From assembly GCA_040357565.1 (NCBI GenBank), contig JBDODJ010000076.1: 54,516 nucleotides of DNA. One strand, given 5' to 3'. Positions 1-10,030 of this stretch are shown one piece after another. The position numbers were made by a program, and so were the translations under genes. Within the stretch, counting starts at the first letter, position 1. Every line of letters starts with the position of its first letter. A model generated the notes under the pieces. That model was not told the DNA's origin. It saw only the letters and a program-made list of their open reading frames with translations, and did not search any database. This DNA is from Cercozoa sp. M6MM. Its lineage: Eukaryota; Endomyxa: Ascetosporea.

Positions 1-1511
1 GGGGGGGGGTTGTCCTGTCAAATGTACGCTCAACTTCTTCGCTTTCGCTTTCGCTGGACTCAAGTGAACCCGGGCTACTCAATTGAGGCTGAACAGCAAG
101 TAGCAATCAAACCTTGCATACCCAGGAGGACGAGGTGCAGGCGGTGCGCAGTCTAAAGCAAGACGAGGTGGAATTTTGTGCACAATCAAAGCAGAGAACA
201 TTACTGATCTTGACGTTGTCGACTCCGAAGTGGTAGAACAACTGATTGTCAACCTCGGCGAAGCGAATGGAGTAGCTGCCCGAGGCAGGCAGTGCCACAT
301 TGAAGGACACCGTGCTCCAGGCGGCGATGTCTGCTGTGTGCTGTTCAAGCACGGCCACCAGCTCGGCTGCTGCTGTAGTGTACACCGAGGACAGACCGCC
401 AATGTCGCCCAGGATGTCGACACGCGAGTACTGGGCAGGCGTGCCGTTCTGGTGGTCGAGCGGGCCCGTGTGGAATGCTCCGTTAAGGTTAAGCACGTAG
501 CGATCGTAGGTCACTTGGATGGTGGGACACGAGCAGCTCTACAGGAGAACATATGTCAATCGTATCTGATGATCATAATAATCTGACGATCATCGAAGTT
601 CAAACTGTAGCTTTACCTTTTCGAAGCGGAACGGGTGCAGTATGACTGCAGCACTCAAGGCCGTAGAGCAGCAACCACGCAGGGATATGGACACAAAACT
701 AATAGCTTCTACCCTGTCGTCCAGGACCGCCTTGGTCAGTGACAACGGCACGAGTGGAAGGAGCTGCAGGAATTGGCGAACCGGACACCGGCACGTTGGT
801 TCCCGGCACTGCGACGTAGAAGTCGTTGTTGTTGCCTGCGGAAGTGGCAGTTTGCCAGAGGTTGCCTGGCACCAGCGGCAGCTCCACCGTCACGGATCCC
901 TACGATACACCATGCAACTCTCTCCTCAAGCGCACAATTTTAGGGGGGAGGGCGGGAAGTTTACCACTCCAGCAGCCTCGAAGCCGTCGTCGATGTGAGT
1001 GAAATCCTCGAGCACGACGCAGCTAGCAGTGGCGGTCGACGAGACGCTCGGCGTGCTCGTGCCTGATGACGTCGCTGTCTTAGTGGGTGTAGGCGTCGCT
1101 GTCTGGCTGGGTGTTGGTGGAGCAGTAGACGTCGGCGTTGCTGTACGTGTGCTGCAAGCAAAGTTAGATGTAAAAATCAATACAGTACACGCAAATTACT
1201 GAAATAGCCTGCCTCAAACTCTGTATGTTTGAGTTTACGGTGGAGGAACTGGGGGCGGAACAGGAGGCGAAACGGGAGGCGGCACTGACGGCGGAGGCAC
1301 TGCCGGTGGAGGCGGGCTGGGACTATCGTCATCGCTCAGCCCAACCCCCAAACCGACGCCCTGAATAGCAGTCGTATGCTACCAACAGCGAGAAAACAAG
1401 CTCTATGGTACCAAGCCAATAGCGAGAAGAGCGACGAGGCAAAGTACTGCCACCACCGCCAGGAATGATTTTCTGCGCGATACATTTTTCACTAGAGGTT
1501 ACCATCGTCAT
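1..1511 (-). CDS. Putative membrane-anchored surface protein with proline-rich stalk (partial, 3' end off window)
   Basis: I do not recognise the family. Exons read on the minus strand. An exon near 1435-1492 encodes a basic residue cluster followed by a hydrophobic helix (SRRKSFLAVVAVLCLVALLA), which would be a signal anchor. An exon near 1240-1330 encodes a polyproline stalk (SPPPPAVPPPSVPPP). An exon at about 965-1160 is Thr/Pro-rich (TPTSTAPPTPSQTATPTP) and then enters a folded segment beginning CVVLEDF. Exons near 730-893 and 200-514 give a beta-rich ectodomain (GNNNDFYVAVPG, GSYSIRFAEVDNQ, GVDNVKI). A last visible Ser/Glu-rich exon runs off base 1. The layout is a type II or signal-anchored protein with a glycosylatable Pro/Thr stalk and an extracellular head, as in many algal and protist surface proteins. 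The true start codon was not found; the upper boundary is approximate. Confidence 0.5.
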
Positions 1512-2103
1512 TCTTCAAAAGATCGATTTATCGATAGTGTAAATTTACTTTGCTGTGCACTGAGGAGCCGTCGAGCTTCCATCGTTGCACCTACAGAGTA
1601 ATTTCGGGCCAGTGTAACTAACTATTCATACTTGGGGGGAAGCTTACGAGGAAGCGTAGGTCGGAAAGTGGTTGACAGCATTTCCACGAGCCGGAGGCTA
1701 GAAGTGAAACAGTGCCCAGCATAAAGCGTAGGCAGAGCAAATTGAAATCCAAAATTACAGCAAAGTTTGGCTGAAACGGGGACGATGCTCCACCCGGCGC
1801 GTGTCCAAACGCTGGCGGAGGGTACCCAGCGTGCATCAGTTTGCTGTGTCCGGAACGGTTCTTTTGCTAGTACAGTGGCTGCGCGCCCAATCAGCTGCAG
1901 GTTTATGCAATGCAAAGATGCGCGAAACGCGAAGATGCGCTTCACGGCATGCCACTGGCGCCGCGAACTGCGTCAAGGTAAATTTACTATATTATTTTGT
2001 AGTCTAAGAACTAAAGTCCGCTCAGCCAATGGTGTTTCCTCCACGGGGGCAGTTTTTTGCTGTAAGTTACAGTTGTTTTTTAGTCAGAGAACCAGCCCCG
2101 GAG
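1512..2103. other. Intergenic spacer without a supported gene
   Basis: This stretch lies between two minus-strand genes, the end of the BRI3-like gene and the apparent start of the stalked surface protein. Open frames exist on both strands, but none shows family motifs, splice-consistent continuation or a convincing composition. It probably holds the 3' UTR of the upstream gene and the promoter of the next. Confidence 0.4.
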
Positions 2104-2709
2104 TCAGCATCGCATGCCGCACTTCATGCAAACGCGTTCGTGTACGAAACATGGGATGCAGCAGCAACCTATTGACAAACATCCATCAATTGCAGTCGAC
2201 TGAGTGCGGACAGGAAGTAAAAGTTGGACATGTACAGCCGTATGAAGCTTACCGGTGAAAAGGCATGCAACCCACGCCCACACGGGGACTCGTGAATCGA
2301 AGTAGTGCTGACATGCACCACCTTGAACGACAACCGTCTGCTACGAACGGGCACGGTGTAGTGCAGTACCAAATCGCATTTTAACTCCGCAGTATCTCAA
2401 GTGTCAACATACAGGTGTCAAAGTCTGATCTGGCACTCCTGGCAGTGGCGCTTGCACGTACATCGGTTGCTGCTGTGGCAGTGCTTGCTGGTAGTTCACT
2501 GGCTGCGCATGCGGTGCTGCACCCAAGACACAACTAAATTTATTGTGAACTTAAATTTACCCAACAAGAAAACAAAAATCGCAGGAAATAACTGAATATC
2601 AGCTGAACACATTCTCTTTTCGTTCCCAAGCCTATTCTGAAGGTTCTTGCAGTGCAAGTTTACCCAACATCGAAGGCTGAACGATAGGATGACCCGGGTA
2701 TCCCGACAT
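2104..2709 (-). CDS. Small Pro/Gln/Tyr-rich, cysteine-rich tail protein, BRI3/LITAF-like
   Basis: Four exons assemble into about 98 residues. Exon 1 begins MSGYPGHPIVQPSML (2664-2709). Exon 2 continues with APHAQPVNYQQALPQQQP, giving a flexible P/Q/Y-rich N-terminus with PPxY-like character. The last two exons give TPTVVVQGGACQHYF, a hydrophobic stretch VPVWAWVACLFTG, and a cysteine cluster CCCIPCFVHERVCMKCGMRC ending at a TGA at 2104-2106. The order (P-rich N-terminus, VVxGGxC, short hydrophobic segment, terminal CxxC pair) matches the brain protein I3 / LITAF-like group of small endolysosomal membrane proteins. All junctions keep phase and use GT/AG. The family call is by pattern only; another small cysteine-rich membrane family is possible. 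Confidence 0.6.
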
Positions 2710-3152
2710 GCGGCAGTTGGTGGCGCTAGAAATCGATAGCTTTGCAAAGCACAAAGTGGTGCTGTACTGTTGGGGCAAGAGTGTGCCGGTGTCCGAACTT
2801 CGGCAAAACTTGCCCTTTGTCCGCGCACGCTTGTTGCCGGGACGGGGTGCCGACAAGAAGGCACGCCAAAAGAAATGCAATTTTCAAAGAACCGACCGAG
2901 CTTCGTAGTTCACGAAGCAGGAAACTAACCTAAGTTTACTGGGCGTGTGAGTGCGCATGTGGCAACTGAGTGTCGCGGTGAATTAGATTTGAAGTTCTTT
3001 TAAAACGGAAGCGCATCGCATGGCAACAAGGCAACAGCGCTTAATGCAACTTAGAACCCCCAGGATTCCCTCACCACTGTAACTGAAACTTTACTGACGT
3101 CCGGTAGACTCGAAAGCAGCGCCTTTATCATTCACAGTCAACCAAAATTATG
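2710..3152. other. Intergenic spacer
   Basis: This lies upstream of the BRI3-like gene and downstream of the ankyrin/coiled-coil gene, both on the minus strand. It probably holds the promoter of the former and the 3' UTR of the latter. Short open frames on both strands show no recognisable protein pattern. Confidence 0.4.
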
Positions 3153-5110
3153 TTAGAAGTAGCTCTCAGACCGAGAGGAGCCGCCAAAGAGGTCGTAGCT
3201 GCTAGTATTGCTGGACTCTATGGGTCCGATGCCCTGCTGCTCCTCTGTTGCACTCTCAGTCGTTGACTCTGGCTGCATGGCACTGCTGGACTCTTCCTCC
3301 TGTGCAGATGAGGCCCACTGAGGGTTGCGATCGATGTCGAGAGGCTCAAAGGCTCCGCGTGGTGCCTGTCGCTTCGGCGGCGGTTGCGTGTCGCCAAAGA
3401 AGTCGACAAGCGTCTCGGATCGCTTGCCGAGTTTTTCCGGCGACTGCTGGACCGGCACGGCCGGTTGCAGCGTGGTTTGCATCTGCGTCATAGTGTAGCC
3501 AAAGGCAGAAGTGGCACTGGGTCTGGCACCGGGTGCCTGTGCCTCCTGGGCCTCCTGTGCCTGCATGGGAGGTGGCGCGAACATGCGCGCAATCTCGTGT
3601 TGCTGGCGTTGCGCTTCCTCTTCCTGGCGACGCCGAAGTTCTGCTTGACGCAGTTCTTCCTCTTGGCGGCGCTCACGCTGACGCCGCTGGGCCTCGCGAC
3701 GCTCGAGTTCGCGGCGGTAGGCCTCGCGCTGCAGCTGATCCTTCTCTGCGCGTCGGTTGGCCTCGAGTTTCAACTGCTCCTGCCTCAGTCGCTCCTGCTC
3801 GCGTTTCTCGGCTTCCTTTCGCTCCTGCTCGCGTTTCTCGGCTTCCTTTCGTTCCTTCTCGCGAGCTTCGGCCTCCTTTCGTTCCTTCTCGGCCTGCTTT
3901 CGTGCCTTCTCGCGTTTCTCGGCCTCTAGCTGGGCAGGTGACTGCACCTTCTTCACGGTGGGAGGGTCCTTCCACTGCCGTGCCTCGAACTCAAAGTCGG
4001 GCTCGGCCAGCTGCGTGCGACGCTGGATGCCGAGAGCGATGCAGCTGTGCGGCAGAGTGTTGAGCACGTTGAAGTCGCTTCCGTCGGTGCACTTGAGGTG
4101 CAGTGCCTTGCAATCAAAGTGGATGCCATCGTCGGTCAGACTGAGACCGTCCAAAGCACCATAGGCCACCAGAGTCTCAATGATGCGCAGCTTGGTCGCC
4201 GAGAGACTCATCTGACCGACCAAATCTCGTGCCAGAACAGCCATCAGCGGTGCTTTCTTCTTCTCGAAAGGTAGGCCTTCGCAGTCGAACTGCACGGTCG
4301 GGTCGGCCCAGGATCGGCACCTGCAAAAAGAGCAACTGGCTTCGCACACAGCAACTGAAGAAAAGGAGTGAAATGTACAATTCTTCCACAGTTCCGACGG
4401 CCTCGTTGCGAACAGCGTAGCACAACGGAGTGCGACCGTGCGAGTCCTTCATTTCGAGACAAAAGGAGTGGCCCAGGAAGGTTGCCACCACCTGACGCTG
4501 GTTGTATGCCGCGGCATGGAACACGCCTGGTAGCGACTGCTTCACCTTGTCCGAAGTGAAAGGCCACATCAGGTCAATGCCCAGACTGAAACAAACAACA
4601 GTGTAGTGTGTACGTTGCTATCAAATGAAAGAAAGGTGCTTGAAACAGACAAACTGATACCTCATCCAGGTGTCCAACAGGTCTGCGTCACCACCACACA
4701 CGGCATCCCGCCACAAAGCACGCATGCGTTCCATCCAGTGTCGAAGCAGCGCTACAGTGACCTCCGCATCGTGCGGAACCGAGTCGTCGAATTCAATTCC
4801 TTCCTTCAGCAGCATTATCATTGTTCCGGGTGTTTTGCTCTCAAAGATCGCTCGCAGGAACGCTTCGTCCTCGTTCGCACGCATCTTTTCTGCCCCAATA
4901 CAGTGCAAAAAACTCAAAAGCAAAAAACAACTTGTGGTAGTATACTGTACCCTTCTGGCGTTCAAGCCATTCTGCGTGATTGATCTCTGTGATACCTAGC
5001 ACCTTGTTTACATCTTCTGCTTTCTCAAGATCTTCGATGAGTTTTCCCAGACTCGAGCTGACAGGCAGACCTCGGGTCAACAGTCGCTGCAGACTGCCCG
5101 CTACTGGCAT
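3153..5110 (-). CDS. Ankyrin-repeat protein with long charged coiled coil and DFF/DLF-type tail motifs
   Basis: The start is the ATG read from 5110 (MPVAGSLQRLLTRG) and the stop is a TAA at 3153-3155. N-terminal exons carry ankyrin-like repeats: DEAFLRAIFESKTPGTMIML, then NQRQVVATFLGHSF followed by SHGRTPLCYAVRNEA. A middle folded region (LARDLVGQMSLSATKLRIIE) precedes a highly charged helix (3590-3930), with repeats of the type KEAEKREQER and RRQERRQEEE, which is a long single helix or coiled coil. The Pro/Gln/Ser-rich tail carries VDFFGD and YDLFGG, short motifs that resemble the DxF/DLF adaptor-binding peptides of endocytic proteins. A role as a membrane-traffic scaffold is inference from these motifs. 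The gene is head-to-head with the nuclease-like gene at 5633. Confidence 0.7.
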
Positions 5111-5632
5111 TCTTGGATTGCTACGTCCGCAAAAGGTTCCTACCACACACTGAAACTCCCAAAAAAACTCGCTTCAAACGAGCTTTCCGAATAGGAAAAA
5201 CACCGGAGCAATCTCAGCGACAAATACGAAAATCGAACCCATCCAGAAATACCAAAACAGATAAATTGGTTGGCACGTGTTGGTTTGAGATTTTATCGAG
5301 CTTCAATCACATAAACACAATAGATTTCTCCAACATACATAACTGAGCCTAGCAAAACCCATTCTAATCGTACCTGCAAGAGAAGATCAAATCATGAGCG
5401 GACTTTCGCCAACCGAGTCAAGCCGACTCGCGTGTGTCTGCGCGTGCTGACTCATCAACTCTAACAATGGCGTCTCATAGGAACTCAAAAAAGCTCCTGG
5501 TGTTCGCCTCAGAGTGTACATTTTGGAACTCTTGTGTGCCACACGTTAGTTTTCACTGACGTTGTGACACAGTGGCCGCTCTGATCGGGCGCAACCGGTA
5601 CCGAGAGCAGGAGGTACCAGTGTGTCCACAGT
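5111..5632. promoter_or_regulatory. Divergent intergenic region
   Basis: This 0.5 kb separates the starts of the minus-strand ankyrin gene (5110) and the plus-strand nuclease-like gene (5633), so it should hold both promoters. No TATA box or other named element is clear. It is more A/T-rich in its left half than the flanking exons. Confidence 0.4.
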
Positions 5633-7322
5633 ATGGGGGGGTGTCTCTCAGTGAAGGTGCCCATTGGACAGGCGGCATTCCGCACACTGTACAGTCGTCA
5701 AAGTGGTCGTTCGGTGGCGTCGTTCTCGTCGCATGAGGACACTCTGCAAGTACCTTGTCCTCCGAGGTCTTCTGACCTCGGTGTGTAGTAGCATGTGCGT
5801 GTGCTGCAGGCAGCGACGGCGCGGGAGCACACGGTGCTGACGCTGAAGGATCTGGAGGACGACGTGCTGGAGGAGACGGCCACGTCGGTCCCCGTGGACG
5901 CGGAAAAGTACGGCGAGAAACGCTCGCTGTGGCAGGAGGCCAAGCGCGTCGAAAGCGAGGCCGCGCAGTCGGTGGAACAGGCCATCGAACGCGGTGCTCC
6001 CGAGGAGGAGGTGCAGCACCTCACTCAGCAGGCCGAGCAGGCCAAGCTCTCGACGCGTCTGCAGCGCGAGGAGGTCGTCGAGGTACATGAGTCCACAGAC
6101 CAGACCTCTGCCTTTGTACCGGTCTGCCCTGCCAGGTCATTGTGGAGGCTGCGGTCGACAAGACGGCGCAGACCTTCGAGACCACCACCGAACTCGACCA
6201 GGCCATGTCCGACATGCAGGTGTCTTGCGTACACATCTGTGCGTGAGTGTGTGTTGTATGTGTGTATGTATGTTTGTTTGTTTGTTTGTTTGTTTGGATG
6301 TATGTTTGTATCTATCTATCTACCTATACCTGTCCATTTACATTTATTTATCTATCTCCCTATCCATCTATCTATCTCCGTATTCATCTATCTATCTCCC
6401 TGTTCGTCTACTATCTTCTATATATCTATTCATCTATCCATCTATCTATCTCCCTATCTATCTGTTTATCTATCTATCTACCTACCCATACTACCTACCC
6501 ATCTATCTGCCTACCCATCTATCTACCTACCCATCTATCTACCTACCCATCTACCCATCTACTTATTTACCTATCTACCTATCTACCGATCTACCTATCT
6601 ACTCATCTACCCGTCTATCCCAGTACCCATAGAAGCCTACAGCAGTATATGTATGCATAGCAAGTGTGCAGCTGTCGCCGCAAGTGGAGGAGACCGTGCA
6701 GGCGGCGGTTCGAACCGAGCGCGGCACACTGCAGGAAGGCACGATCCTGCAGCGCCTCGAGAAGGCACTCGACACCAAGATCGCACGACCGACACATGCG
6801 TTCTACCGCGCCCTGTCGACACACGAGCTGACACAGCAGACCACGTGTAACTGGCCCTACTCGGTCGCACTGTACGGCCGCGTCGACGGCACCTCCAAGG
6901 GTACCCTTCCTCCTCCTACAGACAGCACCCTATATTGTGTGTACCCTGCCTTCTCCAGATGGCCAGCACGTCGTGGAAATCAAGAACCGGCGCAACCGAC
7001 TCTTTGACGACATTCCCGAGTACGAGCTGATCCAGCTGCACGTCTACCTGTACACGACGCGCACGCACACGGCCATCTGGTGCCAGAACCTCGACGGCGA
7101 ACTCAACGTGCGAGAGGTCGACTTCGAGCCGAGTTATTGGAACTTTATCACTGCCGAGCTGGGTACCCTCGCTGCTAATCTGGGGTGTGTGGGGGTGGGA
7201 GGGGGCAAAATGGTTTCTTGTGTCTGTGTGCAGGCAAGGCTCTGCACGACTACGAGAACTGGCGACGCGAGCAAGGTTTGCTGCTGCCTGGCGAGCAGGA
7301 GATCCAAGAGATGGTCGAGTGA
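5633..7322 (+). CDS. PD-(D/E)XK nuclease-like protein with MGGCLS N-terminus
   Basis: Six exons. The start at 5633 gives MGGCLSVKVPIGQ, followed by a long acidic helical region (5807-6082). A long intron of about 450 nt is filled with TCTA/CCTA repeats. The C-terminal exons carry TCNWPYSVALYGRVDG, then HVVEIKNRRNRLFDDIPEYE, IQLHVYLYTT and WCQNLDGELNVREVDF, stopping with a TGA at 7320-7322. The order D-G, then E-I-K, then Q-x2-x-Y matches the core of PD-(D/E)XK nucleases of the type found in algae, protists and large DNA viruses: acidic Asp, ExK pair and a downstream Gln helix. DNA processing is inferred from the fold. The MGxxxS start would also permit N-myristoylation with palmitoylation at Cys4, which is unexpected for a nuclease. 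Exon joins at 5750, 6083 and about 6900 use GTAC donors. Confidence 0.65.
6225..6668 (+). repeat. Intronic (TCTA/CCTA)n-type microsatellite
   Basis: The third intron of the nuclease-like gene is mostly degenerate tetranucleotide repeats (ATCTATCTACCTACCC type) after a short TGTTTGTT run. It reads through as long false open frames on the plus strand. It is pyrimidine-rich on the sense strand, as are the other expanded introns in this window. Confidence 0.85.
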
Positions 7323-7421
7323 TCATTAGCGAGCTCGTTCCAGTTACGTTACGTTACACGCACGACAGTGCTCACTAGCTAGTCCACCAATCAGCTTCAG
7401 CACACTGGCGTCGGTGGCAAA

Positions 7422-7707
7422 CTAATTTTGAGTCAGTGGATTCACGGGCTGGGCCGGAGCGTCCGGGCTCTTCGGCATGGCGCTTGCGGATCCATTGAGC
7501 ACACGATTGAGCAACTCGCTGTCGACTGGCACTGTCTGTCAGTTACATGGCCATCGACATTTCTGTACCACAGAAGTGAACTGACTGGGACCGTTTTACC
7601 GAAGCAGCTCCGACAGGGTAGTCAGGTATTGTCGTCAGAGTTACAGTCAGTGTTACCACCACAGCAACGACATAGGCCGCGAGTATGACGACTGTTTGTT
7701 TCTTCAT
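7422..7707 (-). CDS. Small single-pass membrane protein
   Basis: Two exons encode about 82 residues. Exon 1 starts at 7707 (MKKQTVVILAAYVVAVVVTL) with a classical signal-anchor or transmembrane helix, followed by TTIPDYPVGAASVKRSQSVH. A short intron of about 38 nt (GTACAG...ACAG) joins to VPVDSELLNRVLNGSASAM and a Pro-rich C-terminus ending LTQN before a TAG at 7422-7424. I do not recognise the family. The joined frame is open and protein-like on both sides of the intron, which supports it. It is convergent with the nuclease-like gene (99 bp gap) and head-to-head with the MRH receptor gene (174 bp), where the promoters must be shared. Confidence 0.5.
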
Positions 7708-7881
7708 GCTGTTCGACTGTCATGTGTCAAATACTAGTCACTACTGTACTGACTGAAGTGAAAACCCTATGGCGTCGGAGTTTCGCTCTGTCCGACTCAC
7801 TCTGCTGCACCGAAGCTTTGGTGCTTCGCAGCTTGAGCGAAACATCTGTAGTTAGAACAAAGCAGCTCGCAGTTAGAGAGC

Positions 7882-9047
7882 ATGTTGTCACTGTTGCCTG
7901 TCGCACTACTAGCGTGCGTTGTCGCATCTTCTTCCAAGTCTGACCGTGGCGACTCGAAAAGCGAACGCGAGGTCTGCTCATGGAAGCAGTGGAACTTCTG
8001 CGATTTGCGAGAACACAACGTGGTATAGCACGCCTACGCTTTGCTCAACAAAGCAGCTGTAGCCTCCTTTTGTGCAACACTGGTAGCATGCGAAACTTCG
8101 CGCTGAGCTGCCGATCGTTGGAAACGTGATACTCGACATTGCTCTCGGAGGCAATGCTTTGTCGGTTTTGGACGACTGCGATGTCGAAGCTAGCGTCATC
8201 TACCGTCTTGTCAAAGGTACAGTACATTTTCTCAGACTGCACTGGATCAGTCTGACATTCAGTGTCTTTTTCACTTGTACGGCAGAAGACGACCACGAAC
8301 CGCCGAAGCGAGAAAGCGAAGGAGAAACACTCCTTCGGCGAGTCGCGTCGCAAAACGACAACTGTGCCGCGCAAGCCTTGTGGACGGAATCGAGCATTCA
8401 ACAAGACATGCAGCCGGAAATGGAGAAGCAAGTCCTCACACTGACTTTTAAAGATGAGGTACTCATGTCAAACATGAATCTTCTGACTGAGCGTACTCAA
8501 CGTAGTTGGGGTGATGTGCAATGACTGGAATGAAACTTGCAGTTGGCACCCACGCGAATCCCGACGGTTATGAAGTTGCATTGTGCCAGTCCAGACGAGG
8601 GCGTGCCGGATGCGGGTCTCTGGTCGGTCGAGATCATGGACTCTCTCGTGCTGTACGGCAAACTGCCGTGCGACAAGTATGATATCTGGCAGGAGGGTTC
8701 CTCGCTGTCGACCGGTTCAGTGCTGCTAATATCCTTCGTTGTCGTTCTTTCCGTCTACTGTCTCGGTGGCATTCTCTTCCACGCTTATTTTAATCGCAAG
8801 TTTCAACTGCCACATCAGCACCTTTGGTACGAGTTCGGGGTAACTGAAGTTTGTTTATCAACTCTCACTCCTGCTTGAGTAACAAACCGACTGTTTGAAT
8901 CAGCAACTAGTGTGCGATGGCTGTCACTTCTGCTGGGACAAGGTGCGTTCGCTGTGGCGACGTCAAGAGCCGCGACTCGAAGTCGACCCGGCGCCGATGC
9001 TGGACGCGTCGCAGTTGCGCTCGCTGGACGAACCGGAGGAACTGTAG
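7882..9047 (+). CDS. MRH-domain type I membrane receptor, mannose-6-phosphate receptor/Atg27-like
   Basis: The start at 7882 gives a signal peptide (MLSLLPVALLACVVASSS). A cysteine-containing lumenal region follows (CSWKQWNFCDL, NVILDIALGG, VLDDCDVEASVIYRL, NDNCAAQALW, VMKLHCASPDEG, LPCDKYDIWQEG). One transmembrane helix (STGSVLLISFVVVLSVYCLG) leads to GILFHAYFNRK and LPHQHLWYEFG, then a cytosolic tail ending EPEEL. The lumenal disulfide-rich domain, single helix and GGxLFxxxxxxxxxxP-x-x-x-x-W pattern just after the membrane match the Atg27/cation-dependent mannose-6-phosphate receptor group, which cycles between Golgi and endolysosomes. Sugar binding is not proven, since the MRH Gln-Arg-Glu-Tyr set was not resolved. 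Five exons; the donor after position 8218 is GTACAG. Confidence 0.65.
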
Positions 9048-9441
9048 TTCCTCCGAAGACGAAGCTCGCAAGTCTACTGATCGCTCCGTTGGAGCACAGT
9101 ATCTCGTGGTTGCTGAGTTAGTTTTTTACCTGCTCGGTGCTGTGGGACCCTCTTCCCGTAAACTTACGTTTAAGACATAACAAATAGGTGAGTCAGTTTA
9201 AATGTACGGCAACTGAAGATGTTCCAACTCGAAGTCTCGAACACGAACCGATATCGTAAGTTACGATCCTACAGTTAGTTGATTAACTTAAGAAGCAAGG
9301 CGCTTTGTGTTTTGTTTTTTCGTTTTTCTTCCGAAAACTCGCCAGCCGCGCGGAAGGGCTAAACTGCAAAAAGTAAAAACTGTGAGATGCAGAATAGATC
9401 GCGCTGTCCAGCGTGGCATTAATCAGATCTATAGTCTAACG
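9048..9441. other. Intergenic spacer upstream of the dynein light chain gene
   Basis: This region holds the 3' UTR of the MRH receptor gene and the promoter and 5' UTR of the LC8 gene. Nothing else is recognisable. It is A/T-richer than the flanking exons and contains T-runs near 9309-9330. Confidence 0.4.
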
Positions 9442-9869
9442 ATGCCAGAACAGCTTGTCATGACACCAGAGGTGCAAGAGGAGCTTCAAAAGCTCATGCA
9501 GCAGCCATTGGTCAAGGTGTGGGCTCTTATGGAGTTTCTTGAGTTTGATCGAGGAAACTGAGTGTTCGTGCGTACAGTACTCCGACATGGACAATGACTT
9601 GCGAGCGGAAGCGACGGATATTGTCGTGAGCGCGATCGACAAATTTGGCGAAGACTCTGAGGTAGATAAAGCTCGTTGAACTGTTGCGATTTGAATAACT
9701 GCTCACCCAGGCTGCCGCAAAAACGGTGAAGGAAAGAATGGACCGAAAGTTTGGTCCTTCGTGGCAGTGCATCATTGGCAAAGGCTTTGGCTTTCGCATA
9801 GACAAGCAAGTCGGCTATTGTCTCGAGTTATTCTACATGGGCGACTGGTGTGCGCTTGTCTTCAAATGA
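9442..9869 (+). CDS. Dynein light chain, LC8 type
   Basis: Three exons (9442-9516, 9578-9661, 9711-9869) join in phase to about 105 residues. The body matches LC8/DYNLL throughout: YSDMDNDLRAEATDIVVSAI, then DRKFGPSWQCIIGKGFGF and YCLELFYMGDWCALVFK at the C-terminus. These correspond to the two helices and the beta-strand dimer interface that grips TQT peptides in the family. LC8 is a subunit of cytoplasmic and axonemal dyneins and a hub in other complexes. The N-terminus (MPEQLVMTPEVQEELQKLMQ) is about 15 residues longer than the usual 89-residue protein. It resembles the axonemal DNAL4/LC8-like variants, so this may be a flagellar paralogue. Confidence 0.9.
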
Positions 9870-10030
9870 GCTGAGCTGAACAGAAGTGCGTCAGATAAAT
9901 GAAATTACTGTTCTGATTTGTAAGATTGAGATTTGCTGCGCTTTCTCCGAAATTCAATGAATGTGGAAGGTTGCCATCCGTCAGCTTAGCCTTTGCGTAA
10001 CAACTCAGAAAGCAGTTTCGCACGGCACAA

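Noticed and set aside
1767-2258. Plus-strand 163-codon frame (MAETGTMLHPARVQ...)
   Set aside because: It overlaps the well-supported minus-strand exons of the BRI3-like gene and has irregular composition.
6250-6660. Long plus-strand frame rich in Tyr, Leu, Ser and Ile ([13 protein letters not shown] type)
   Set aside because: It is the translation of a TCTA/CCTA microsatellite inside an intron; the exons on either side join in phase without it.
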